The notes beneath the pieces are model-generated. The model was not told where the DNA came from. It did not search any database and was given only the letters and a program-made list of their open reading frames with translations. Shown here in pieces: positions 1-7,658 of a stretch of 64,000 bases of DNA. The stretch is from a bacterium (GTDB lineage Bacteria > Bacillota > Bacilli > Lactobacillales > Streptococcaceae): positions 62,001-126,000 of the forward strand of contig CAJNBT010000007.1 of assembly GCA_905221085.1 (NCBI GenBank), written 5' to 3'. The position numbers and the translations under genes were made by a program. Position 1 is the stretch's first letter, and every line of letters starts with the position of its first letter.

Positions 1-401
1 TGAGAATCATCCAGTAAGGCAATGCCATTTCGACTAATAATTCCATCTTCTAATGGAATTGCTCCATCTGCCTTATCCAGAGTCCGAGCTGTTCCTTTTA
101 ACGTTTCAATAGATTCACCAAAATACCAACGACTACCATATACAGCAAAATTTCCTTTTAATTCTATAAATAAATTTTCGGCGTTAAATTCTCCTTTATT
201 AAAGTGCAAATGAAAATAATCCGTCATAATATCTAGTACGTTTGATGTCTCGATATAATCTAACGAAACTTCGCCAAAATCTCTATTATAAATAAGTTGT
301 GTCGTTCTATCCTCAAAACTTCCAGTTTGAGAGTATTCTAACCTTACTAACTTGTCTGTTAATACAGAGATTCGATAAAATTCTCCCTTAAAAATTTTCA
401 A
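1..401 (-). CDS. Glycoside hydrolase family 31 (alpha-glucosidase/alpha-xylosidase-like), 5' part only
   Basis: Minus-strand gene whose 3' part runs off the window; 133 codons are visible. The N-terminal domain reads MKIFKGEFYRISVLTDKLVR and continues with LVRLEYS, RYGSRWYFGE-like (YGSRWYFGES) and GTARTLDKADG, typical of the beta-sandwich domain before the GH31 barrel. The start is TTG (399-401), chosen because a GGAGG lies 8 bases upstream and no ATG precedes the conserved N-terminus. Family members are cytoplasmic exo-acting alpha-glycosidases of oligosaccharide use. The catalytic domain is outside the window, so substrate cannot be judged. The downstream position relative to rpsI fits pneumococcal gene order as I remember it. 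Confidence 0.72.
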   Translation of the reverse strand, partial: MKIFKGEFYRISVLTDKLVRLEYSQTGSFEDRTTQLIYNRDFGEVSLDYIETSNVLDIMTDYFHLHFNKGEFNAENLFIELKGNFAVYGSRWYFGESIETLKGTARTLDKADGAIPLEDGIISRNGIALLDDS

Positions 402-436
402 TTTGTTTTCCTCCTTTTATGGTAACATAAAAACAG

Positions 437-461
437 AACGCACCATTTTTGATGCGTTTTT
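437..461. terminator. Small hairpin with T-run, bidirectional terminator-like
   Basis: AACGCA and TGCGTT pair around an A/T loop; T-runs follow on both strands. It separates the GH31 gene from the decayed Fic-like locus. The stem is only 6-8 bp, so it is weak. Confidence 0.4.
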
Positions 462-595
462 CGTTATTCTGAATGCAATGTTCTATCTATGACAAATAAT
501 ACTCAATTGAAAAAATGTAGTGGACAAAATATCTTTTAACAAACCAAGAGTTTATTAAAGAGTTATTACTTTTCAACTTTTCTAAGCTTATACAG

Positions 596-968
596 TTGTG
601 AAACAAACTACTTTTAAACTATTAACTAAGATAGGATTGATATATAATTTCAAACTCTTACTAGCAATCATACGATATTCAAGCTCGCGTGCTTTTTTCC
701 TTCCTGCTTATTTCTTAGAACTGAAGAAGCTGGATAGATATATAAATTATCCGAATCAATATCGTCATAAGACTCCTAACATTTACGCTTCATTAAGTCA
801 TCCCCAGAGCAAGAGCTTCATCTCGCAATGTTTCAACACCACTAACCGTAGATCGCCATCCTTCAATCATATTTGTACTTAGAGCATACCAAACACTCTA
901 AAAACAGATCAGTTTTCAAAAGCTACTCCCATGATTGTCATCTTTTCTTTATCTATATCTAAGGACAT
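596..968 (-). pseudogene. Decayed Fic-type toxin/antitoxin-like remnant
   Basis: Reading the minus strand from an ATG at 968 (with a GGAAG-type site upstream) gives MSLDIDKEKMTIMGVAFEN and then a stop. Switching frames recovers ALSTNMIEGWRSTVSGVE followed by TLRDEALALGM, and later SYDDIDSDNLYIYPASSVL, RNKQEGKK and ARELEYRMIASKSLKL. The last blocks resemble the N-terminus of Fic proteins (Y-x-Y-P-x-x-x-V-L-x-N-K), and the first block resembles the small antitoxin-like protein that precedes them. At least three frame or stop lesions are present and the HPFxxGNGR catalytic motif is absent. The Fic assignment is an inference from a short match. Confidence 0.4.
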
Positions 969-1474
969 ATGCTACTTCCTTTAGTTACATTATACCATGT
1001 TTCTCTGTAGCTTTTAAAAATTTTATTTTGTTTGTGATATCTAAATTTTCAGCACATTTAGCCTATTTTATAAACTTCAAACCCAAATATGAAAACGCGT
1101 TTTTTTTCCTTTTTAACTAATGATGCTGAGTAAAAACTTAACTTCAGGGGAAAATGAAGTAAGACTAGACAAAATTCAAAGAGCAAATTCGAAAACTGAT
1201 CTCGTACAACTCAAAATACTGATTTTAGACTGAAGATAATGCTAGAATGCTAATTAATGTTTTTATAATAAAGAGCTGACGACTTATGTTGCTTTTGATT
1301 TCTTAAGAGTATAAAAAGAAACAATAAGGTAAACTTTCGAGTGATTTGAAACGTTGATAGTATAGTATCGATTAACGTTTTGAGGCAACTGACTTTGTCA
1401 GGTTGCAGCCACATTTGTAAGCGACTAAAGTCGCAACAACTGTGTCAATTGCACCAATTTAGTAAGAAAGTACA
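969..1474. other. Intergenic stretch, no gene seen
   Basis: About 500 AT-rich bases without a supportable gene. The block TTAACGTTTTGAG at 1372-1384 is identical to the stop-codon end of the rpsI copy at 11882. A short inverted repeat (GCGACTAAAGTCGC) lies near 1421-1434, and a CTGACTTTGTCAG motif near 1391 resembles the BOX B palindrome. This may be further attachment-site or BOX debris. Confidence 0.4.
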
Positions 1475-1501
1475 AAAAGAACACACCGAAAGGTGCTCTT
1501 T
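1475..1501 (-). terminator. Probable original rpsI terminator
   Basis: On the minus strand AAAGAGCACC, a TTTC loop and GGTGTGTTCTTT are followed by a T-run. It lies just after the displaced rpsI 3' end, as expected if this was the native rpsI terminator before the island inserted. Confidence 0.55.
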
Positions 1502-1524
1502 GTAAGTATAGTAATTCTCTCGAA

Positions 1525-1575
1525 TTAACGTTTACTAAATTGTGATGCTTTACGAGCTTTCTTAAGACCTGGTTT
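1525..1575 (-). repeat. Displaced rpsI 3' end (distal attachment site of the island)
   Basis: On the minus strand this reads [16 protein letters not shown] and stop, the exact C-terminus of ribosomal protein S9. Against the intact gene end at 11882-11932 the 51 bp break down as 9 identical bases at the stop, 13 bases with synonymous differences, and an identical 29-bp block (1547-1575 equals 11904-11932). Upstream of residue K the sequence no longer matches S9. Same orientation as the intact gene, so the two copies are direct repeats flanking the accessory region. Elements that integrate into the 3' end of rpsI are known in streptococci. The 29-bp block is the likely att core. Confidence 0.85.
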
Positions 1576-1822
1576 GACACCGTTTAATTTCAGGTAACTT
1601 ATAAATAGCTTTACATCAAAATTTGGCAGACTTGTACTGCTTTATTATTTCAAAAAAATTGAATAAATTTAATTCAATAAGGGTATTTCAAGCAGGAATA
1701 GTTTCTCAAATTAATCACTTCTACTTTTTAACAAAAATTGCAATCTTTGATTTAATTTTAAACTGTACCAAAATTAAATAACCGAACATGAGTAGAAATG
1801 TAATATCCCCACTTCTATTCTA
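1576..1822. other. Intergenic, island left edge, no gene seen
   Basis: AT-rich sequence between the attachment site and the zinc-ribbon gene. In many elements the integrase or excisionase gene lies here; I see no such reading frame. Confidence 0.4.
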
Positions 1823-1993
1823 CTATTCTACCACTCGAACAGATGGAATTAAATTGGTAAAAACTCGTGTCACAACGTAGCCACATCGCGGACAGACTAT
1901 CTCCTCAAAAGTCTTGAGGCCTTCATGGGTAGATGTAGGATCATATTCAATTAAAGATTTACATTGTTGGCATGTGATTCGTTTATTTCTCAT
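1823..1993 (-). CDS. Small zinc-ribbon protein, 56 aa
   Basis: Short gene starting with ATG at 1991-1993, preceded by AGGAG at 8 bases. The product has two knuckles, CQQC near residues 8-11 and CPRC near residues 34-37, spaced as in a zinc ribbon that would bind one Zn ion. Small zinc-ribbon proteins like this are common in streptococcal phages and integrative elements. No partner or function can be named. It lies alone on the minus strand, divergent from the DUF1643 gene, so the two share an upstream region containing the tandem repeats. Confidence 0.7.
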   Translation of the reverse strand: MRNKRITCQQCKSLIEYDPTSTHEGLKTFEEIVCPRCGYVVTRVFTNLIPSVRVVE

Positions 1994-2075
1994 TTATAAT
2001 CTCCTATATGTTTCTGATTCTATTATATCAAAAGTAATCTGAATAATTTATAAATATTTTTTCTTGGAAAAATAT

Positions 2076-2130
2076 TTAGTGATATATTAGTGATATATTA
2101 GTGATATATTAGTGATATATTAGTGATATA
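2076..2130 (+). repeat. Five perfect tandem copies of an 11-bp unit (TTAGTGATATA)
   Basis: The unit TTAGTGATATA occurs five times without mismatch. Each junction creates TGATATATT, an extended -10-like motif; after the last copy it becomes TGATATAAT, a perfect extended -10 (TG-N-TATAAT, hexamer 2127-2132). The 11-bp period is close to one helical turn, so a protein binding each unit would sit on one face of the DNA. Confidence 0.9.
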
Positions 2131-2132
2131 AT
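2127..2132 (+). promoter_or_regulatory. Extended -10 promoter of the DUF1643 gene
   Basis: TATAAT preceded by TG-A. No convincing -35 lies 16-18 bases upstream, because that zone is the repeat array. The predicted start of transcription falls only a few bases before the GGAGG site. Confidence 0.55.
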
Positions 2133-2153
2133 GGAAGAAAACGGAGGTCAACT

Positions 2154-2621
2154 ATGCAAAAAGAAGCTACTATTTCAGACGATCAGATTTATCGCTATAG
2201 ACTATCTCGTACCTGGGATTCAACAAAACCTACAATTCTTTTTATTGGTTTAAATCCATCAATTGCCGATGAAACTATTGATGATCCGACAATCACACGA
2301 TGTATAAATTACGCCAAAGATTGGGGATATGGAACCTTACTTATGGCTAACTTATTTGCTTTTAGAAGCACTTACCCAAAGGATATATATTTAACTGATA
2401 ATCCTATCGGCAACGAAAATGATAATTATATTTTAGAATGTGTATCACAATCTGATTTAGTAGTTGCCTGCTGGGGAAATAATGGTATGTATATGGATAG
2501 GGAAAATATAATTAAGGAACTTATACCTAATCTATATTGTCTTAAAAAAAATAAAAATGGAACCCCACATCATCCTCTAAGACTCCCTAGAAATATTCAA
2601 CCAATACCATTCAATTTCTAA
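2154..2621 (+). CDS. DUF1643 family protein
   Basis: 155-aa protein that shows the DUF1643 signature: RYRLSRTWD near residue 15, FIGLNPSIADETIDDPTITR near 31-50, an ANLFAFRST block near 65 and ACWGNNG near 103. The length is usual for the family. Family function is not established; members are frequent in phages and mobile elements, and some are annotated as nucleic-acid related. ATG start with GGAGG seven bases upstream. Its expression is set by a promoter made of 11-bp tandem repeats, which is unusual. It is transcribed away from the zinc-ribbon gene. Confidence 0.8.
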   Translation: MQKEATISDDQIYRYRLSRTWDSTKPTILFIGLNPSIADETIDDPTITRCINYAKDWGYGTLLMANLFAFRSTYPKDIYLTDNPIGNENDNYILECVSQSDLVVACWGNNGMYMDRENIIKELIPNLYCLKKNKNGTPHHPLRLPRNIQPIPFNF

Positions 2622-2709
2622 ATATGACTTTCCGAAAAATAAGTATTTTCTCGAAAGATGTTTAATAGTAACTGACATCATCTATATTATACTTGTGATA
2701 TTTATTTGG

Positions 2710-2715
2710 TATAAT
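2710..2715 (+). promoter_or_regulatory. -10 box of the lipoprotein gene
   Basis: TATAAT, 20 bases before the chosen ATG and just before AAAGGAGG. This makes an upstream in-frame ATG at 2714 impossible as a start, because it lies inside the -10 box. No clear -35 was found. Confidence 0.5.
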
Positions 2716-2734
2716 GTTGAAAGGAGGAAGTAAG

Positions 2735-3097
2735 ATGAAAAAATTATTCGTATTAATATTGGTATCTATATCTACATTTTTACTAATGGCCTGCTCTAAA
2801 CAATCAAATATCTCCTTAGATGGAGAATATTACTGGATAAACGAAAATAGAAATGAAGTGGCTTTTGTTATAGCTGGGGATACGGGAACAATTAAACAGG
2901 GAGAGGCCGAAGGGTTTACTATAGACAAAGAAAAATCAACTATTCAATTATTGGGAGAAAATATAATTAAGCTTACAAAAAGTTATACTTTTAAAGACGA
3001 TGTATTTACTGTAGATATTTCAGGTATGAAACACGACTACTATAAAAAAGATAGCAAGGCATATCAAGAAGCTTTAAAAAAGTATGGATATCAATAA
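2735..3097 (+). CDS. Small lipoprotein, 120 aa
   Basis: Secreted protein with a clear lipoprotein signal: MKKLFVLILVSISTFLLMAC with the LMAC lipobox, so Cys20 would be lipidated and the rest anchored on the outer face of the membrane. The mature part is short, rich in Lys/Asp/Glu, with a GEYYWINENRNEVAF stretch and a C-terminal KYGYQ; I do not recognise a functional domain. Start chosen at 2735, with AAGGAGG 7 bases upstream. It is followed by a good terminator, so it is a monocistronic cargo gene of the island. Confidence 0.75.
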   Translation: MKKLFVLILVSISTFLLMACSKQSNISLDGEYYWINENRNEVAFVIAGDTGTIKQGEAEGFTIDKEKSTIQLLGENIIKLTKSYTFKDDVFTVDISGMKHDYYKKDSKAYQEALKKYGYQ

Positions 3098-3133
3098 TAT
3101 ACTCGAAAACTAAAGAAAACTATGCTTAATTCA

Positions 3134-3163
3134 TAAGAACACTATACCCGAGTGTTCTTTTTT
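3134..3163 (+). terminator. Intrinsic terminator after lipoprotein gene
   Basis: AAGAACACT pairs with AGTGTTCTT around ATACCCG, followed by T6. Confidence 0.8.
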
Positions 3164-3281
3164 GCATCAGTAATATATTTTAAAATACTTTACTATAATC
3201 TGTATATACAGTTCAGAGTTATTTTTAGTCATTTGAGAACTTTTTTCATGCTTATATAATTTCTTTTGATATGATAATACC

Positions 3282-3479
3282 ATGAAAAATATAAAAGAAA
3301 ATAACATCCAAAAAGCATTATGGCATATCAAACGCCATTGTTACCAAATAGAAAAAAAGCGCTCTAACAGCGATATAACAGCTGAACTATTCCATTTAAA
3401 AGCAAGTGTTGAAATTTTAATTCGAATTTGGAATGATGAAAAACCCTATCCCTGTTTAGATGAAAAAGAAGTATTCTAA
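3282..3479 (+). CDS. Hypothetical protein, 65 aa
   Basis: Small, mostly helical, charged protein (MKNIKENNIQKALWHIKRHC at the start). No recognised domain, membrane segment or signal peptide. There is no evident Shine-Dalgarno site; a TATGATAAT stretch lies only about 8 bases before the ATG, so a leaderless transcript is possible. It stands between the lipoprotein gene terminator and the deaminase-fold gene. Whether it is expressed is uncertain. Confidence 0.45.
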   Translation: MKNIKENNIQKALWHIKRHCYQIEKKRSNSDITAELFHLKASVEILIRIWNDEKPYPCLDEKEVF

Positions 3480-3635
3480 AGATATTTTCAAACAATCTCT
3501 TAACACCTGTTTTGAAATGTCAACAAATTTTAAAATCATATTTTACTAACATTTAAATATTTTTTTCTTTACATTTTTAATTAATCATTTAATAATATAA
3601 TAGTAATAGAAAACTTAAGATTGGAGAAAAATATT

Positions 3636-4939
3636 TTGAGAAGTACAAATAATCGAACTAGTAATGATAGATTAGATGATTTATTAAATTCTTTTAATAA
3701 GCCCTGGGTTTTTAAAAGCGAATCTAAAGATGTAAAAATTCCCATCAATCTTATTGAAGATAAAAATATTAACTTTTTAAAAATTATAAGCGACCTATAT
3801 TTTATTGAGTCAATTAATAGACTGGGATATCAAGAGAAACAAAAAAATATAAGCATAGATACTATTAATAATAGTTCAGCATATCACACTTTTATGATCT
3901 TCTTAAAATATTTCTATCAATCTGAATTAAGAAAACATTTAAAAATTCTTAAAAAAGATATTAATGAACAATTTAATCTATTTTTCCCAAATTTTGAAAA
4001 CATTTCATCCGTTTGGTCTTACTTATTAGGAGATGAATTATATCATAATAAACTCATAGTAATAATTATATTTTATAATTTAATACTTAATGAATTTAAA
4101 AATTATGAATCATTAAATGGTAAATATCATAAATTTTCAAAAAGGATAGCTGAAAGACTTAATAATGAACTCAAACAATTTTCAAAAGATGTTAATAGAG
4201 ATGAATTAATAACTTCTATTTATGCAAGCCCGATAGAATATAATCTAAATAAGTCCGATAAATTAATTAGTCAATGTCAAATTTTTTTGATGGGAATGTC
4301 ACTTAATGACTTAGATATATTTGAATCTGACCTCTCAATTTTGAAGGAAATAATTAATGAAATCAAAGAACAAATTAGTTCAGTTGATCATTTAAGAAGA
4401 ATACTTAAAAAAGATGTAAATTGTATAGCAACTATGAAATTCAGCAATAATAAATATATCTCTATTAACGGTCTTGATTCGGATACTCCTAATTCCAAAA
4501 TAGAAACGTATAATAATAGAGTAGAAATAATTGAAATTATTAAAACAATTGCTTGTGAAAAAAAATAGAAATAGAGTTTGTTGAACTTTCCCCAAATACA
4601 GAATATTATTTAAAAGAAGGCCATGAGTCTATTAGCTATGAAATGTATCAAAATTATAAATATAAGAAAGACAATAGAATGTTTACTTGTTGTGAACGAA
4701 AATTATTTGCTGAGGCTGATAGAGAAATCAATAAAACTAACACTGTCAATATAGCTAAGTTGACAATAGCAATGCAACCTTGTGTTTTATGCCAAAGATC
4801 AATTAAGATTATTAATAAAGCAAAGAATTTTAAAATTATTACAAACAGTCCTGAAAAAAAATCGAAGTTACCTCCTGAAATTATCGATAAAATGGATGAA
4901 GTCGCTCAAAAAATATATGATATAAATAAGAAAACTTAA
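3636..4939 (+). pseudogene. Deaminase-fold protein with N-terminal helical domain, split by an A8 frameshift
   Basis: The first frame runs from a TTG start at 3636 (GGAG nine bases upstream) to a TAG at 4566-4568, 310 aa. The second frame continues to 4939. Adding one A to the A8 run at 4558-4565 joins them into a single protein of about 435 aa. Residues 1-260 are mainly helical and unrecognised. From about residue 265 the chain looks like the cytidine-deaminase superfamily: VNCIATMKFSNNKYISINGL (strands 1-2), then across the frameshift TCCERKLFAEAD (the C-x-E zinc/proton motif) and QPCVLCQRSI (the P-C-x-x-C motif). The break falls between strand 2 and the catalytic helix, so the unshifted product lacks the active site. 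Similar deaminase domains occur in nucleic-acid or nucleotide targeting toxins. The lesion could be a mutation, a sequencing error, or slippage-based on/off switching. Very AT-rich. Confidence 0.65.
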
Positions 4940-5076
4940 AACACTATGTCATGTTTTTAAAAAAATCAATCTAATAAATAATTTTTCTCTCAATTTTATC
5001 TAAAATCTATTATTGCAAACACATAACATAACAACTAAATTACTGCATTCAATCGTCTCTATTTAGTATTTAAAAC

Positions 5077-5101
5077 AAAAAACACCATCACTGGTGTTTT
5101 T
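5077..5101. terminator. Bidirectional terminator
   Basis: AAAAACACCA, loop TCAC, TGGTGTTTTT. It lies between the convergent deaminase-fold gene and the restriction endonuclease gene and has T-runs on both strands. Nothing else is visible in 4940-5228. Confidence 0.85.
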
Positions 5102-5228
5102 ATATTACAATTCTTAAATCAATATGCTAATCCTACTTTAAAAATTTAAAATATGTTTTATTAAAAATCAAAATAGTTTAAATGTTCCATAAAACTAAAT
5201 TCCAAGATATATCACGTGTTGTTATTCA

Positions 5229-6296
5229 TCATTTTTTAAACCGCACCTGAAGATTTAAAGTAAAGTATATTTTACCAGTTTGTTCGTCTTCTTTTAATTC
5301 TAGCATATGATAACGAGTTGCACTTGGTGATTCCAATTTCGTTTCTTCCAATAAATAATTACGCACTTCCTTGCTATAATAAATATTATCAAGAATATAA
5401 ACATTACTATTTTTTGAAACTATGATAAATCCACCCTCAGCAGAATATTTTCCATCCCATTTAATACTTGGCAACATCCCAAAACTTATAGCGTATAAAA
5501 ATTCCTGAAGTTTATGATATGCTAGATCTTTATCTTCATAGATTCCAGAATTTGAAAATAGTTCTTTCAAACTTTTCGTTTTGAGTTCATATGATTTTAA
5601 TAGAACCTCAGCTAAGGCGGAACCAAAATTTGTATCTATAAAACTAAGATTATTATCAAAAGTCCGACTCACTACTGAATCAAACGAAATCTTCCCACCC
5701 AACTCTTTTATTCTAGTTATCCTATCACGTAATTTTTGATCAGTTTTTATATTGTTTATTTCAGCAATTTTATCATGTGATAAATTTTCTACAATATATT
5801 TAAAATCTGTCTGTGAGCTTGCATTTAGGATAGTCGCTGGACTCCCTAATTGGGATTTAATACTATAACCTAATTTAGGAGTATTTTTATTTGTAAATAA
5901 ATCATAGTTTATTAAAATAATATCTTGTTTTTGATTCGTTGGTGCTTTAAAAGTTGCATTAATACCCTTGCTCTTGAACCATTTGGGGATTTCTTCTATA
6001 GCAAATGCACCTTTGTTTGAATTGATTGAAGAAAAGAGTTGTTCTTTAATTTCCTGAACTTCTTTAATAGATATCGGTTCTTTTTGAACTCCGTACACAG
6101 TTGGTATAATATTCTTACCATCACAACTAAAGTCAATAATTAGATCACCTTTTTGCTCTTGGTTAATAATAGTATTAACTTTAAATATATCATCTGAAAT
6201 CATTTCCAGATTAGAATCTACTATTAAAAGTTCCCTGTTAACTATTAAATACAGCATAGCATATAGTTCAGACCACTCACCTTTATTAAGCCCCAT
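5229..6296 (-). CDS. HpaII-family type II restriction endonuclease
   Basis: 355-aa protein. It begins MGLNKGEWSELYAMLYLIV, the N-terminal pattern (KGEWSELYALL) of HpaII-type endonucleases, and contains GYSIKSQLGSPATILNASS near residues 222-240, the other strong HpaII-family block. HpaII enzymes cut CCGG. The length matches the family. The start ATG overlaps the last 11 bases of the methyltransferase gene, so the two are translationally coupled and made in the order methylase then nuclease, which protects the host on entry. The specificity CCGG is inferred from family membership. Confidence 0.82.
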   Translation of the reverse strand: MGLNKGEWSELYAMLYLIVNRELLIVDSNLEMISDDIFKVNTIINQEQKGDLIIDFSCDGKNIIPTVYGVQKEPISIKEVQEIKEQLFSSINSNKGAFAIEEIPKWFKSKGINATFKAPTNQKQDIILINYDLFTNKNTPKLGYSIKSQLGSPATILNASSQTDFKYIVENLSHDKIAEINNIKTDQKLRDRITRIKELGGKISFDSVVSRTFDNNLSFIDTNFGSALAEVLLKSYELKTKSLKELFSNSGIYEDKDLAYHKLQEFLYAISFGMLPSIKWDGKYSAEGGFIIVSKNSNVYILDNIYYSKEVRNYLLEETKLESPSATRYHMLELKEDEQTGKIYFTLNLQVRFKK

Positions 6297-7407
6297 ATAT
6301 TTCCTCCAATCTTAAACTCATATATTCTGCCATACTCTCAATTACAGGGATACAAACTGAATTACCAAACAACTTATACCTTTGTGTATTGCTAATATTA
6401 TCTGGCAACGTAAAACTGTCTATCCCATTCTCATCAATAAAAGCATAATTCACAAATCCTTGGAGTCTTCCCCATTCATTTGGGGTCATATACCTGATCC
6501 CTTCATTATTTAGCTTATCTTTTTTACCCTTAACAATTATTCCATCGTATTCTTTTTTATATTGTCTTATTAAATTTCTCTCTTTCCCGGAACCACCAGT
6601 CGCCATGATAGTATTAGCTATTGGATTTTTCTCATCATTAACAATAACATATCCAAAACCTGATTTCTTAGACTGATGCTTATCTCTATGTTTTTTTAAT
6701 GTGTCAAGAGCCTGTTGAGATAAATAGAATCTAGCTTCAACATCCTTCTCGATTAAATCATTTAAATCTTTATATAGATTCAACTCCCTACTATTAGGCA
6801 AGGCAGGAAAATGATAACCAATAGGTAAATCTCTCTTACGAAATCCCATTATAAAGATTCTTGCACGCTTTTGTGGAATACCAAAATTATATGGTGTTCT
6901 TACCATATTTTCAGATTTTGCCGAGTATTTTTTTCCAAATAAATCTTCTTCAACATCTACACCAACCACTTCATAGCCCAATTCATCTAACGTTCTTGCG
7001 ATAACTTCAAAAGTTCTTCCTTTATCGTGTTTCAAAAGACCTTCAACATTCTCTAAAAGAAATGCTTTGGGCGTTGTCTCTTGAATTATTTTAGCGATAT
7101 CAAAAAATAAGGTACCTCTTGTCTCATCTTCAAAACCTTGTTTCTTACCAGCAATACTAAATGCTTGGCAAGGAAAGCCTCCTAGCAGAATATCATATTC
7201 GGTTTTTCTTACTTTTTCTTTAAAGATATCAGAAGTCACATCGTTATATGGATTCTCGCCATAGATATGTTCGTATGCCTGACAGGCGTATTTGTCAATT
7301 TCAGCTGATAATACATTTACGAAATCTCCAGTTTTTTCAAACCCTCGTCTAATACCACCTATACCAGCAAATAAATCAATCGTTTTATATGTCAATCTTA
7401 TCTCCAT
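6286..7407 (-). CDS. DNA cytosine-5 methyltransferase (HpaII-type modification enzyme)
   Basis: 373-aa m5C methyltransferase with motifs in the standard order: TIDLFAGIGGIRRGFE (motif I, SAM binding), GGFPCQAFSIAGKKQGFEDE (motif IV, catalytic Cys in PCQ), FLLENVEGL (motif VI, ENV), QKRARIFIMGF (motif VIII), a variable target-recognition part around residues 200-330, and KLFGNSVCIP (motif X). It should protect the sites cut by the overlapping downstream nuclease. ATG at 7405-7407 is used here; a TTG at 7393-7395 with GGAG just upstream would give MTYKTIDLFAG and is an equally good start. Confidence 0.95.
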   Translation of the reverse strand: MEIRLTYKTIDLFAGIGGIRRGFEKTGDFVNVLSAEIDKYACQAYEHIYGENPYNDVTSDIFKEKVRKTEYDILLGGFPCQAFSIAGKKQGFEDETRGTLFFDIAKIIQETTPKAFLLENVEGLLKHDKGRTFEVIARTLDELGYEVVGVDVEEDLFGKKYSAKSENMVRTPYNFGIPQKRARIFIMGFRKRDLPIGYHFPALPNSRELNLYKDLNDLIEKDVEARFYLSQQALDTLKKHRDKHQSKKSGFGYVIVNDEKNPIANTIMATGGSGKERNLIRQYKKEYDGIIVKGKKDKLNNEGIRYMTPNEWGRLQGFVNYAFIDENGIDSFTLPDNISNTQRYKLFGNSVCIPVIESMAEYMSLRLEEIYGA

Positions 7408-7432
7408 TTCCCAAATTATAAATTCTGACTAT

Positions 7433-7438
7433 ATTATA
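7433..7438 (-). promoter_or_regulatory. Extended -10 of the restriction-modification operon
   Basis: On the minus strand TG-T-TATAAT, 26 bases before the ATG. No clear -35. The rest of 7439-7658 is AT-rich with no gene. Confidence 0.5.
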
Positions 7439-7658
7439 ACACATTCCTGTAATTAAAGCTCAGTGGTTTGATTGTCTAAGTATGTTCAAAAGTTACCTCT
7501 CCTAACTTTGCTAATCTTTATACAAATTGTTATGACAAATATTTAAGAATAGTTAATATATTTAAAAACAAGTATAATCTTCTAAAAATAATCTATTTAT
7601 AATTTATCTCTATGAAGCTCTTTTTAGAGACTATATTCCCTTGTTGATATTCTTCTAA

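Noticed and set aside
598..882. Plus-strand 94-codon frame
   Set aside because: No ribosome binding site or protein-like composition; it is the shadow of the decayed minus-strand Fic-like locus.
2076..2130. Tandem repeats as iterons of a replication origin
   Set aside because: No replication initiator gene is next to them, and they merge into the -10 box of the DUF1643 gene.
4643..4939. Deaminase C-terminal part as an independent 98-aa gene
   Set aside because: The ATG has no binding site and lies in the middle of a continuous deaminase domain that starts in the upstream frame.
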